Shown here: piece by piece, positions 23,027 through 29,622 of the stretch | Layout of the letters: every line of letters starts with the position of its first letter | Position numbering within the stretch: the stretch's first letter is position 1 | Origin: a virus | Reading direction: 5' to 3' (one strand) | Length of the DNA stretch: 64,000 nucleotides | Virus record (IMG/VR): IMGVR_UViG_3300050120_000237 | Location: 1 to 64,000 of that record | Position numbers and translations under genes: made by a program | The notes under the pieces: generated by a model | Told to the model about the DNA's origin: nothing | The model's database searches: none | The model's input: the letters and a program-made list of their open reading frames with translations, nothing else

Positions 23027-23794
23027 TCACACCTTGGGCCACTGGTGGGGCCAACCTTTGCCCAGCTTACGGGCTTGGTCTTTGCACAGCTTGAGGCAGC
23101 GGGTGTGCAGTGGGTTGGATTGGTCGAGGGCTGCGGCGACTATGCTGTAGCCGTTGTTGCCCAGCGCTTCTGCCAGCGATTTTTGAAACCGCGCGAGGCG
23201 CTCCGCAGGGTCTGCGATGGTGGTGCGCGGCCCACCACCAACAGAAGAACTATTCTTACTTTCTTCTGGGTATGGGTATGGGGGCATGCGTTTGGCATAT
23301 CCAGTGGCATTCGCTAAGTCTTTGTTTTCTATGAAATCGGACCCCTTATCGTGGGCCCGATTTGTGACCACCGGGCGGGGGAGGTTTCCCGTTGTGTTCT
23401 CTATTTCATCCACAGGGCCGAACAGGTCGGCTTCGATGTTATCCACAGGGGGTGTCTCGGGGTCGCTGTTCCACCTTTTGCGCGCGTTCGCCGCCTGCTT
23501 GTTACTGAGATTTTCGACATAGGCCCGCTCGCGGGTCAGCCGCTTTTGCCGCCACATGCCGTCGGCCCCCAAAGTCCAAAACGCCATCACCACAGGCTTG
23601 AGGCGGCTCGCCCAATGGCGCGTGTCATTCACCACGCGGCCCAGAAACTGGTCGTCGTTCGGCAACGCGCAATCGGCCCGACGCCACGCAGTGCACAGCA
23701 GGCGCATGTAAGCCCCAAATTCCGCATTGGTCAGGTGGTTGGTGTCGCCCAGAAGCGCGTCGGTCCACAGCGGCAGGGCGGGAAATTCAGCCAC
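23027..23794 (-). CDS. DUF1376 (YdaU-like) replication-associated protein
   Basis: 255 residues, GTG start at 23794. The N-terminal 100 residues match DUF1376: FPALPLWTDALLGDTNHLTN, EFGAYMRLLCTAWRRADC, LPNDDQFLGRVV, RHWASRLKPVVMAFW, and MWRQKRLTRERAYVENLS. Members accompany DnaC-type loaders in prophages and are winged-helix proteins thought to act at the replication origin. The middle is disordered and the C-terminus helical. No helicase loader is adjacent. Confidence 0.85.
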   Translation of the reverse strand: MAEFPALPLWTDALLGDTNHLTNAEFGAYMRLLCTAWRRADCALPNDDQFLGRVVNDTRHWASRLKPVVMAFWTLGADGMWRQKRLTRERAYVENLSNKQAANARKRWNSDPETPPVDNIEADLFGPVDEIENTTGNLPRPVVTNRAHDKGSDFIENKDLANATGYAKRMPPYPYPEESKNSSSVGGGPRTTIADPAERLARFQKSLAEALGNNGYSIVAAALDQSNPLHTRCLKLCKDQARKLGKGWPHQWPKV

Positions 23795-24293
23795 AGAACA
23801 AATCCCCGTTGCTGCCGCTCGCATGGCTGGCGTCCGGCATTTCAGCCGGCAGCATTTGCCACACCCACAGGCCATGGCGCTTGGTGAAACCGACGTGCCG
23901 AAACCCGGCCTTGAGGTAGCAATAGCCGAAAATTTCGCGCCCGCGCCGTACCGTTGGGCGAACCGCGGTGGGGTCGACGAACGTGACAATGCCCAACGGC
24001 GGTGGAGTCCACCGTGCTTTGGTCGCCGCGACCGCTGCGCGGATTAAATCACTGGCGCGGCCCGGGCCTTCGTTGCGGAAAAGGCTGTTTACCCACGCGC
24101 CAGCCCACTGGTGCTTGGTGAACTCGGGAAATGGCCACGACGTGACCCAGACCGCCTGCCGGTTTTGGGAAAGCAGCACCATGCAGCGGCCCGGCGGAAC
24201 GAATTGCATGCTGCCGACCGATTGCCGGTTGTAGTGCCGGTCAGCCAATGCAGCATCTGGTGCATGCGCGCGGTGGGAAGTGCACCAGTTCAT
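23787..24293 (-). CDS. GNAT-like protein, possibly Mom-related
   Basis: 168 residues from the ATG at 24293. It contains ALADRHYNRQSVGSMQFVPPGR, AVWVTSWPFPEF, WVNSLFRNEGPGRASDLIRAAVAAT, LGIVTFVDPTAVRP and GYCYLKAGFRHVGFT. The last motif resembles the acetyl-CoA-fold ending (Y.K.GF..VG) of GNAT proteins, and the layout recalls phage DNA-modifying Mom-type proteins. I cannot confirm the family. Surrounded by DNA methylases, so a DNA modification role is attractive. Confidence 0.6.
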   Translation of the reverse strand: MNWCTSHRAHAPDAALADRHYNRQSVGSMQFVPPGRCMVLLSQNRQAVWVTSWPFPEFTKHQWAGAWVNSLFRNEGPGRASDLIRAAVAATKARWTPPPLGIVTFVDPTAVRPTVRRGREIFGYCYLKAGFRHVGFTKRHGLWVWQMLPAEMPDASHASGSNGDLFCG

Positions 24294-24349
24294 GCGATCA
24301 CCGCGAACAGTGGGCTGTCGCCTGCAATCGGTATTGTGGATTTTAACGG

Positions 24350-24634
24350 TCACTTGGTTTCCCACACCGCCGCAGCGGCCCACCAGTAATGCTGCGGCCC
24401 CTCGCGTTCGTAAACCGCATCCCGGAATGCGTTCCAGTTTTCGAACCCGTTGGTGCGCGCGAACAGGTTGCGGTCGCGCACCCGGTTAATCAGCGGCCTT
24501 TTGCCGACCTTCAAGCTGCGCATGCTGAAATTGATTTTCACCTTTTCCAGCGTCACCGTGCCGGTTGCCCGTTCGGGGATCATGCCGCGCAGGTGCGCCG
24601 CCTGCATCTGGTGGTAAAGCAGAATGGTGGTCAC
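24350..24634 (-). CDS. ASCH-like small protein, copy 2 (GTG start)
   Basis: 94 residues from a GTG at 24634 that overlaps the preceding TGA; an ATG at 24640 is the alternative. The second half (VKINFSMRSLKVGKRPLI, DRNLFARTNGFENWNAFRDAVYEREG) parallels the same part of the upstream gene (VQIDFKKDTVRIGERPVI, ERDEFAVSDGFEDWEDLRAFWKKEH), so the two look like diverged paralogues. The N-terminal strand of ASCH is shortened. Confidence 0.65.
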   Translation of the reverse strand: MTTILLYHQMQAAHLRGMIPERATGTVTLEKVKINFSMRSLKVGKRPLINRVRDRNLFARTNGFENWNAFRDAVYEREGPQHYWWAAAAVWETK

Positions 24635-25005
24635 GCCCATGCGATGTAGACCCCAGACCAAAGCGGATACACGGCCTTGTGTTCTTTCTTCCAGAAGGCG
24701 CGCAGGTCTTCCCAGTCTTCGAAGCCATCACTTACCGCGAACTCGTCGCGTTCAGCCTGGTCGCGGATAACTGGGCGCTCGCCGATGCGCACGGTGTCCT
24801 TTTTGAAGTCGATTTGCACCGGCTCAACAGCGACGCATTCCGGGTCGGGGATGATCTTGGCGCAGCCCTTCTGCCGCATCTTTTCGTAAAGCTGCGGACT
24901 TTCACCCACGCGCACATGGCGTTTGCGTTCGTTGCGCATGGTGTGTTTTTTTATCCGCGCTTTGATCTTTGGGACAAAGCGGCCTTTGAAGCCATAGGCG
25001 ACCAT
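24631..25005 (-). CDS. ASCH-domain-like protein, copy 1
   Basis: 124 residues from the ATG at 25005 (TGATG overlap). Pattern of the ASCH superfamily (RNA-binding beta-barrels related to PUA): a KGRFVPKIKARIKKHTMRNERKRHVRVGE segment split over strands, KMRQKGCAKI, VQIDF, VRIGERPVI, and FAVSDGFEDWEDLRAFWKKEH. ASCH proteins bind RNA or modified nucleosides. It lies between DNA-modification genes, so modified-base recognition is plausible. Confidence 0.75.
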   Translation of the reverse strand: MVAYGFKGRFVPKIKARIKKHTMRNERKRHVRVGESPQLYEKMRQKGCAKIIPDPECVAVEPVQIDFKKDTVRIGERPVIRDQAERDEFAVSDGFEDWEDLRAFWKKEHKAVYPLWSGVYIAWA

Positions 25006-25430
25006 CAGGCATTCCTTTCGATGTTGGTAAAAATCGCGTCTTCCACGCGCTGCGCCAGCCACGCAATGACGGGCACAGCCATGGAATTGCCAAGCATCCG
25101 GTAGCGCGCGCTATCGGAAATCATCGCGCCGCGGTGCGGCACCAGCGAATAATCGTCGGGGAAGCGAAGGCCGAAACGCCGCATGTGGCGCGGGCGCAGC
25201 GCGGTGAAATCGCCCCACAGCGCGGTGGTGCCCGGCGCCGCACCTGCGCGCAGGTCGTGGGCTTGGTGGCGATGGCGCAGCACCGATACGGGCGCGTCCT
25301 CAATTTCGGAAAGATAGGCTGGCACCCAGCCCAGCGGGCGCATGGCTTGGCTGGCTGCTTCCATGCCGCTGCACACGCTGCCGAAAGCAATCGGCTGTCC
25401 GTCGGGCAGGAGGCGCGCTGTGGCAGGCAT
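25005..25430 (-). CDS. Miniature C5-cytosine methyltransferase lacking the catalytic core
   Basis: 141 residues. The start has motif I of C5 methylases (IAFGSVCSGMEAASQAMRPLGW, then AYLSEIEDAPVSVLRHRH, motif II). The end has motifs IX-X (RRFGLRFPDDYSLVPHR...ISDSARYRMLGNSMAVPVIAWLAQRV). The centre, including PCQ (motif IV) and ENV (motif VI), is absent, so it cannot methylate alone. AAGGAAC precedes the ATG at 25430. Either an internally deleted remnant or a kept SAM/DNA-binding regulator. The leader can form a pseudoknot (next entry). Confidence 0.8.
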   Translation of the reverse strand: MPATARLLPDGQPIAFGSVCSGMEAASQAMRPLGWVPAYLSEIEDAPVSVLRHRHQAHDLRAGAAPGTTALWGDFTALRPRHMRRFGLRFPDDYSLVPHRGAMISDSARYRMLGNSMAVPVIAWLAQRVEDAIFTNIERNA

Positions 25431-25434
25431 TGGT

Positions 25435-25486
25435 GTTCCTTGGAAATCGGGGGGGCGACCGTCCAAGGAACGGCGCGGTCGCCCCC
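25435..25486 (-). promoter_or_regulatory. Candidate RNA pseudoknot over the ribosome binding site
   Basis: On the minus-strand RNA an 11-bp perfect stem forms between 25486-25476 and 25461-25451 (CGGTCGCCCCC on the plus strand pairs with GGGGGCGACCG). The 14-base loop contains 10 bases (25471-25462) perfectly complementary to 25444-25435, which includes the Shine-Dalgarno AAGGAAC of the mini-methylase. The two stems interlock as in an H-type pseudoknot. Such folds are used by SAM-II and related riboswitches to hide the ribosome binding site. Confidence 0.55.
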
Positions 25487-25561
25487 GCGACACAACCACC
25501 ATGCCCGTCGGCAGGGTGTACTTTTCCGTCGTGAAGTGAGTCGGCTTGGGCCGTCAACAAT

Positions 25562-26263
25562 TCACAGCGGGATGCTGTCGAACAGCGGCGCAGGTGCAGG
25601 CTTGCAAAACCTGCGGTCGTCGTCGGGATAGTAAAGGCGGTCGCGCGTGCCCGGTGGCACCGGGTCAACCGGCATGGGCGCGGCACCCTTCTGAAAGAAA
25701 AACCACGCATATTCGGTCATGGTGTCGGCGCCTGGTTTCCAAGGCCCAAGCACCATGGGCACGCGCTCCATGATGGGCGCGCACAGCGTCATGGGGTTTT
25801 CGCTGCGATACAGCGGCAGATAGCGTTCGCCAGTGGAAAGGAACGACAGGCGGCAAAGCAGCGCCACGCCTTTGTTCGCCACTTCCAGCCCGCGCGCAAG
25901 AAATTCAGCGGCAAGACCAAAGGGCGGGTTGGTCACCACCCAATCCACGTCGGCGAACTGATAGGAACCCGGGGCAAGGAAATCTATGGTGGGATAATTG
26001 CAGCCATAGTCGTGAATATCCCCGTTAAATACGTCGAAATACTCGCGCAACGGCTCGCACATGGTGCCCATGCCGCATGCCGGTTCCAGCAAGGTTTTGG
26101 CAGTGGGATCCAAGCGCCGGATGATTTCCGCGCCGGCTCGGCCGGCCCACGGTGGCGTGCCGTAGAAATCCAGCCGCCGCCACAGTTTCTTCTGTTCGTT
26201 GTCGGCTTCGACTTCTGCAGGTGCGCGGGTTTCGACCACGGCGCGGCTGGGTGTCTTTGCCAT
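25562..26263 (-). CDS. N6-adenine-type DNA methyltransferase
   Basis: 233 residues from the ATG at 26263 (TGATG overlap). Motif I appears as LLEPACGMGTMCEPL (about 52-66), motif IV as WVVTNPPFGLA (about 110-120) with NPPF, the gamma-class order. EYFDVFNGDIHDYG between them fits the SAM acid (motif II/III). C-terminal part with ERYLPLYRSENPMTLCAPIMERVPM. Phage proteins of this type are orphan methylases. Third N4/N6 methylase of the window. Confidence 0.85.
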   Translation of the reverse strand: MAKTPSRAVVETRAPAEVEADNEQKKLWRRLDFYGTPPWAGRAGAEIIRRLDPTAKTLLEPACGMGTMCEPLREYFDVFNGDIHDYGCNYPTIDFLAPGSYQFADVDWVVTNPPFGLAAEFLARGLEVANKGVALLCRLSFLSTGERYLPLYRSENPMTLCAPIMERVPMVLGPWKPGADTMTEYAWFFFQKGAAPMPVDPVPPGTRDRLYYPDDDRRFCKPAPAPLFDSIPL

Positions 26264-26505
26264 CAGCGCGCAGCCATCGCGGCAGCCGGCGCGGCTGGAT
26301 GCGGTCTGTGCTTCACGCTCGGAATGTTGTCGCACAGCGGGTGCACCGTCATGCCGATGCGGTCGGCCCGGCCAATGACGGCGCAGCGCGTGACCTCTCT
26401 GCCCGTGGCGATCGAGACGGCAGCTGCAATTTCCCGCGTGGGCACGCCATAGGCCCAGCCGGTGGTGATGAGCATGTCGGCGATTTGCGGCCAAGCGCAG
26501 GTCAT
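26263..26505 (-). CDS. GcrA-like DNA-binding protein
   Basis: 80 residues from the ATG at 26505. The sequence ADMLITTGWAYGVPTREIAAAV...VTRCAVIGRADRIGM follows the N-terminal domain of GcrA (LKKLW..GLSASQIAA.LG.VTRNAVIGKVHRLG). GcrA is an alphaproteobacterial cell-cycle factor that binds sigma70 and GANTC sites methylated by CcrM. This copy lacks the long C-terminal sigma-binding part. It could compete with host GcrA or act with the phage methylases. Confidence 0.65.
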   Translation of the reverse strand: MTCAWPQIADMLITTGWAYGVPTREIAAAVSIATGREVTRCAVIGRADRIGMTVHPLCDNIPSVKHRPHPAAPAAAMAAR

Positions 26506-26996
26506 TTTTTCCCCCACGACCATTTCGGGTAAGTGGTCACCATGCCCCAATACCAAAGCGCGCCCGCGTCGCCTTCGTCGTCGTTCTTGGGATTGCAGCC
26601 CAGCATGCGCCAGCGCGCCATGACGGCCTCTTTTGCTTCCTTGCGCGGCAGGTTTCCGTGGCCAATGAAACATTTGCGGACGGTCTGCACGTTCTGGCGC
26701 ACATACACGGCGCCGCCAGCAACCGCAGCAGCCATGGCCACACCGCACAGGAAAAACGCGCTTTCCACGTTGTGCTGGTCGCGGCCCTGCTTCAAGAAAG
26801 GGGCTTCGATAAGCACGATTTTAACGCCCATCATTTTGACCATCGGCGTCACCCATTCCTGAATGATGGCGACCGACCGCGGTTCATTGTGCTGCGACAC
26901 ACCGGGCAGCAAAAGCGTGCCGAATTTTGGGGTGGTGGACTCGGGTCCACCAAGGCACCACCCCAAAGACGTGGCAATGTCGAGTGCCAGAAGCAT
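26502..26996 (-). CDS. RuvC-like Holliday junction resolvase
   Basis: 164 residues from the ATG at 26996. RNase H-fold signatures of RuvC-type enzymes: LLALDIATSLGWCL (first Asp, residue 5), IVLIEAPFL (Glu, about 70), and NDDEGDAGALWYWG near the end (acidic cluster, about 140). RuvC-like proteins cut branched DNA and are used by phages to prepare DNA for packaging. The start follows the preceding stop by 2 bases. Confidence 0.88.
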   Translation of the reverse strand: MLLALDIATSLGWCLGGPESTTPKFGTLLLPGVSQHNEPRSVAIIQEWVTPMVKMMGVKIVLIEAPFLKQGRDQHNVESAFFLCGVAMAAAVAGGAVYVRQNVQTVRKCFIGHGNLPRKEAKEAVMARWRMLGCNPKNDDEGDAGALWYWGMVTTYPKWSWGKK

Positions 26997-26998
26997 TT

Positions 26999-27664
26999 CT
27001 AGTTGGGCTTCTGCACTTCGGTATCGGCAGTCTCGCCGGGCAGCTTGTCGTCCGGCCACACGTCCTGCGCGGTCGGCTCGGGCTTCTGTTCTTCGGCGGC
27101 CGGCGTGTCGGTGCCGTCTTCCGGGCCCAGCGCCGCATCGACCTGTTCATTGGTCTGGCCAAGGTGTTCGCCCGTTGCGTGCGCATGCCCGCGCGCCCAA
27201 CGCTTGTGCGGCTTTGAACCAGGCGGATAAGGGTTGGGGCGCGTGTGCCCACCCTTCGCTGTTTCATAGCCGGCGCGATAAGCCTGTTCGTCGGGCGTGC
27301 CCTTCGCGGTGTCGAAAATCATAAGCTGGAACGGCTGCCCCTGTTCCTTCATGTGTTCGATAAGCTGCGCATAGAAGTTGCGCATCACCATGGGGTCTTT
27401 CTTCGACTTGGACATGGCCATGCGAATGGCGGCGGTATCAATGCCGCATTCTTCCGCCTGCTTGTACGCATTGCGCAGGTGGCCGGACGCTTCGTCCATC
27501 TTGGCCTTGTAGCCCATGATGGTGTTGTAGTGGTGTTTTAGGTCTTTGGGCTGGGGCAGATTGAGGCGCGGGGCCTCGCCTGCGGCAGCAGCTTGCATGT
27601 CCTTTGTGGATTTGGCGTCGCGGTCGGCTTTTTTCTTCCCGCGCTGCCCGTTTACTTTTGCCAT
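26999..27664 (-). CDS. Protein with GapR-like helical core and RMF-like motif
   Basis: 221 residues from the ATG at 27664, with GGAGAG upstream. A Lys-rich N-terminus, then a helical region (GHLRNAYKQAEECGIDTAAIRMAMSKSKKDP) reminiscent of the DUF2312/GapR pattern. Next comes EQAYRAGYETAKGGHTRPNP and PHKRWARGHA, the A..G..A..G....NP...W..G signature of ribosome modulation factor (Rmf/CrpP) domains, then an acidic disordered tail. RMF dimerises ribosomes; phage versions may target translation. Both likenesses are weak individually. Confidence 0.6.
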   Translation of the reverse strand: MAKVNGQRGKKKADRDAKSTKDMQAAAAGEAPRLNLPQPKDLKHHYNTIMGYKAKMDEASGHLRNAYKQAEECGIDTAAIRMAMSKSKKDPMVMRNFYAQLIEHMKEQGQPFQLMIFDTAKGTPDEQAYRAGYETAKGGHTRPNPYPPGSKPHKRWARGHAHATGEHLGQTNEQVDAALGPEDGTDTPAAEEQKPEPTAQDVWPDDKLPGETADTEVQKPN

Positions 27665-27713
27665 GAACTCTCTCCGGGTTGGTGTTTTCACCTCTCCCGA
27701 AGGCACCCCAAAT

Positions 27714-27947
27714 TTACTTGCGCCTTTTTGCTGGCGCTTTTTTCAACCGCCAGACGCGGATTTCCGCGCCTTCGGTTCTGCTTTTGAACTTCCGGTCTTC
27801 CTTGACGGTCAGCCGGGTGGCAATGGACCGCACGCTGGTGGCCATTTCAGCCGGGAAAGCGTGGGAATCACCGACCCCCAAGGCCCGCAATGTGGCGCTT
27901 ATATCCACAGGGGGAGGGGGGGAACGGTCTTTTTCTAGGTTTTTCAT
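27714..27947 (-). CDS. Small basic protein from a leaderless transcript
   Basis: 77 residues: DISATLRALGVGDSHAFPAEM, SVRSIATRLTVKEDRKFKSRTEGAEIRVWRLKK and a Lys/Arg tail. The VGDS...R..A.R....KF..R......IRVWR pattern occurs in small phage proteins near control regions; I suspect DNA binding. There is no ribosome binding site and the promoter -10 ends 8 bases before the ATG, so the mRNA is probably leaderless, as for lambda cI. First gene of the leftward accessory block. Confidence 0.7.
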   Translation of the reverse strand: MKNLEKDRSPPPPVDISATLRALGVGDSHAFPAEMATSVRSIATRLTVKEDRKFKSRTEGAEIRVWRLKKAPAKRRK

Positions 27948-27955
27948 GCAAATAA

Positions 27956-27984
27956 GCCATATCCCACGGTTTTTGGGGTGTCAA
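27956..27984 (-). promoter_or_regulatory. Leftward sigma70-type promoter
   Basis: On the minus strand TTGACA (27984-27979), 17 bp, TATGGC (27961-27956). The -35 is consensus. Predicted start lies within a base or two of the ATG at 27947. Confidence 0.75.
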
Positions 27985-28004
27985 CAAAGTTGATTTTGTT
28001 GACA
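27979..28004. promoter_or_regulatory. Perfect inverted repeat joining two divergent promoters
   Basis: TGTCAACAAA (27979-27988), spacer GTTGAT, TTTGTTGACA (27995-28004): a perfect 10-bp inverted repeat. Each arm carries a consensus -35 box facing outward. One regulator dimer bound here could control both the leftward accessory block and the rightward early block. A nine-base match to one arm occurs upstream of the NusG-like gene (about 4241-4250). Confidence 0.75.
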
Positions 28005-28027
28005 GCCCACACGACGCACCCTATTTT
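27999..28027 (+). promoter_or_regulatory. Rightward sigma70-type promoter
   Basis: TTGACA (27999-28004), 17 bp, TATTTT (28022-28027). It drives the early/recombination block starting at 28082, with a normal leader of about 48 bases. Confidence 0.8.
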
Positions 28028-28081
28028 TACCCCATCATTCCACCTGGCATCCCGCCCGTCTTTGGAGAGAATGAGGACCAC

Positions 28082-28258
28082 ATGCCAAACACCCCCCCGA
28101 ACAAAGCCGCCATAATCCGCAAAGCAGCGGTGGCGCTTTCCGCTGAATACACCGCGCAGGGCATCGCCCCCGCCGTCGTCCTGACCCTCGCAGAAGTCGC
28201 CGAACTGCCCAGCGATGCGCTGGTCCGTTTCTTCGACCTTATCCATGGGGAGGGCTGA
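28082..28258 (+). CDS. Small protein, first gene of the early block
   Basis: 58 residues from the ATG at 28082, with GAGGA 8 bases upstream. Two helices (NKAAIIRKAAVALSAEYT and LAEVAELPSDALVRFFDLI). Not recognised. Position directly behind the strong early promoter suggests an immediate-early product. Confidence 0.75.
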   Translation: MPNTPPNKAAIIRKAAVALSAEYTAQGIAPAVVLTLAEVAELPSDALVRFFDLIHGEG

Positions 28259-28261
28259 AAC

Positions 28262-28738
28262 ATGGGCCACTATGCCGACGACCTCGAAGGAAGCGACGAC
28301 AAGGCCCGCGAACGCGCCATCTTGGGGGAAATGGCGCAAGCCGCCATCCCGCACGACGATGCGGATTGGGGCAGCGAACGGCAGGTTGCCGCGCAGAATG
28401 CGTTTTTCAATCGCGTGGAACGCCTGCTGGTCAGCTATGAGTTCGCCGAACTCGAACACTACTGCAACAAGGCGACCACGGAAGAAATGATCGCCGAAGC
28501 GCTGCGCATGGTGGACACGTCGCGCGACGTGCTGCACCGCGACCGCTTCAATCTGCCGGACGACGTTATCGAAGACGCGCTGAATGCGGCATGTCTCATT
28601 ATCCAAAAGCACCTTGGCGTGACCGACGGCGGCGTTGCCGGTCAGCATTTCAGCGGCAGCGGGCGCGAGAACTTCGAAATCGCACTGCAAGAATATGCCA
28701 CCACCGAAAAGCACTACGCACCCGAGTTGGAGGACTAG
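28262..28738 (+). CDS. Hypothetical acidic helical protein
   Basis: 158 residues, acidic, mostly helical: FFNRVERLLVSYEFAELEHY, EEMIAEALRMVDTSRDVLH and a C-terminus ending ELED. Starts 3 bases after the previous gene. Not recognised; size and charge fit an early host-takeover protein. Confidence 0.7.
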   Translation: MGHYADDLEGSDDKARERAILGEMAQAAIPHDDADWGSERQVAAQNAFFNRVERLLVSYEFAELEHYCNKATTEEMIAEALRMVDTSRDVLHRDRFNLPDDVIEDALNAACLIIQKHLGVTDGGVAGQHFSGSGRENFEIALQEYATTEKHYAPELED

Positions 28739-28741
28739 GCC

Positions 28742-29245
28742 ATGAACATTGAACTCAAAAACATAAAGCATGCCGAATTTGCCAGCGAGGAAACCGCCTG
28801 CTTTTCCGCCACCGTCTACATTGACGGGGAAAAGGTCGGCGATGTGCACAACGATGGGCGCGGCGGTTGCAACATGTACTCGCCATGGTCGATTGCCGAC
28901 CGCATCAATGCCTATGCGGTGACGCTGCCCAAGATTGTGGACACCGAAATGAAGGGCGAAGACGGCTTGGCGTTTCAATACCAGCCCGACGCCGACACGC
29001 TGGTCGACGAACTTCTGACCGCTTGGCTGGTGGCAAAGGACTTGCGCCGCGCCCTCAAGTCGAAACTGCTTTATGTGAAGCAGGACGGGGTGGTTTACGA
29101 AACCAAGCCGAAAAAGCCCCACACCGTGCAAACCTACTTGGACGCACACACGGCAGGCAAAATCCCGTGGCTTGCCGGTGCCACCATTCTTAACACCCTG
29201 CCGGAAGCAGACGCGCTGGCGCTGTACCGGAAGGCAGGCGCATGA
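28742..29245 (+). CDS. Conserved-looking phage early protein
   Basis: 167 residues: NIELKNIKHAEFASEETACFSATVYIDGEKVGDVHNDGRGG, then DTLVDELLTAWLVAKDLRRALKSKLLYV. The N-terminal pattern (F.SEET.CF.A..Y.DG...G...N.G.GG) is one I associate with uncharacterised phage proteins near replication genes. Function unknown. Confidence 0.7.
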   Translation: MNIELKNIKHAEFASEETACFSATVYIDGEKVGDVHNDGRGGCNMYSPWSIADRINAYAVTLPKIVDTEMKGEDGLAFQYQPDADTLVDELLTAWLVAKDLRRALKSKLLYVKQDGVVYETKPKKPHTVQTYLDAHTAGKIPWLAGATILNTLPEADALALYRKAGA

Positions 29246-29622
29246 CACCCGCGTCCGAAATCGACACGACCGGATTTTCCACGCCTGCGGTTATTGGTGC
29301 GGAGTTCGCGCGGGTGCTGCGCGAGTGGATCAATAACCCACGCCTTTGGGACGGGGAATATGCGCACTGCAAGACACCTGAACAGGCATGGGCGAAAATG
29401 TGCGCCGACAATGCCGCCGACCCTAACCGCAACGCCGAACAGGATTGGTGCGACGCGAACATGGCGATGGACGAAGCTATGCGAAACCTTGGCATGGGCG
29501 CGGCGCTTGACCACCCCATGTGGGCGGAAAATCAAGCCATGGCAGACCTGTGGAATGCCGCATGGGAATGCGCAAAGCCCGCACTGCGCGGGGAAATCAT
29601 CACCACCAAGAGGAAGACCTAA
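29242..29622 (+). CDS. Hypothetical protein
   Basis: 126 residues with TPAVIGAEFARVLREWINNP, AHCKTPEQAWAKMCADNAADPN, DWCDANMAMDEAM and DLWNAAWECAKPAL. Helical. ATGA overlap upstream, and ends next to the following start. Not recognised. Confidence 0.7.
   Translation: MTPASEIDTTGFSTPAVIGAEFARVLREWINNPRLWDGEYAHCKTPEQAWAKMCADNAADPNRNAEQDWCDANMAMDEAMRNLGMGAALDHPMWAENQAMADLWNAAWECAKPALRGEIITTKRKT

Noticed and set aside
27944-29248. Leftward 434-codon frame
   Set aside because: Antisense to the first early genes and runs through the divergent promoters.
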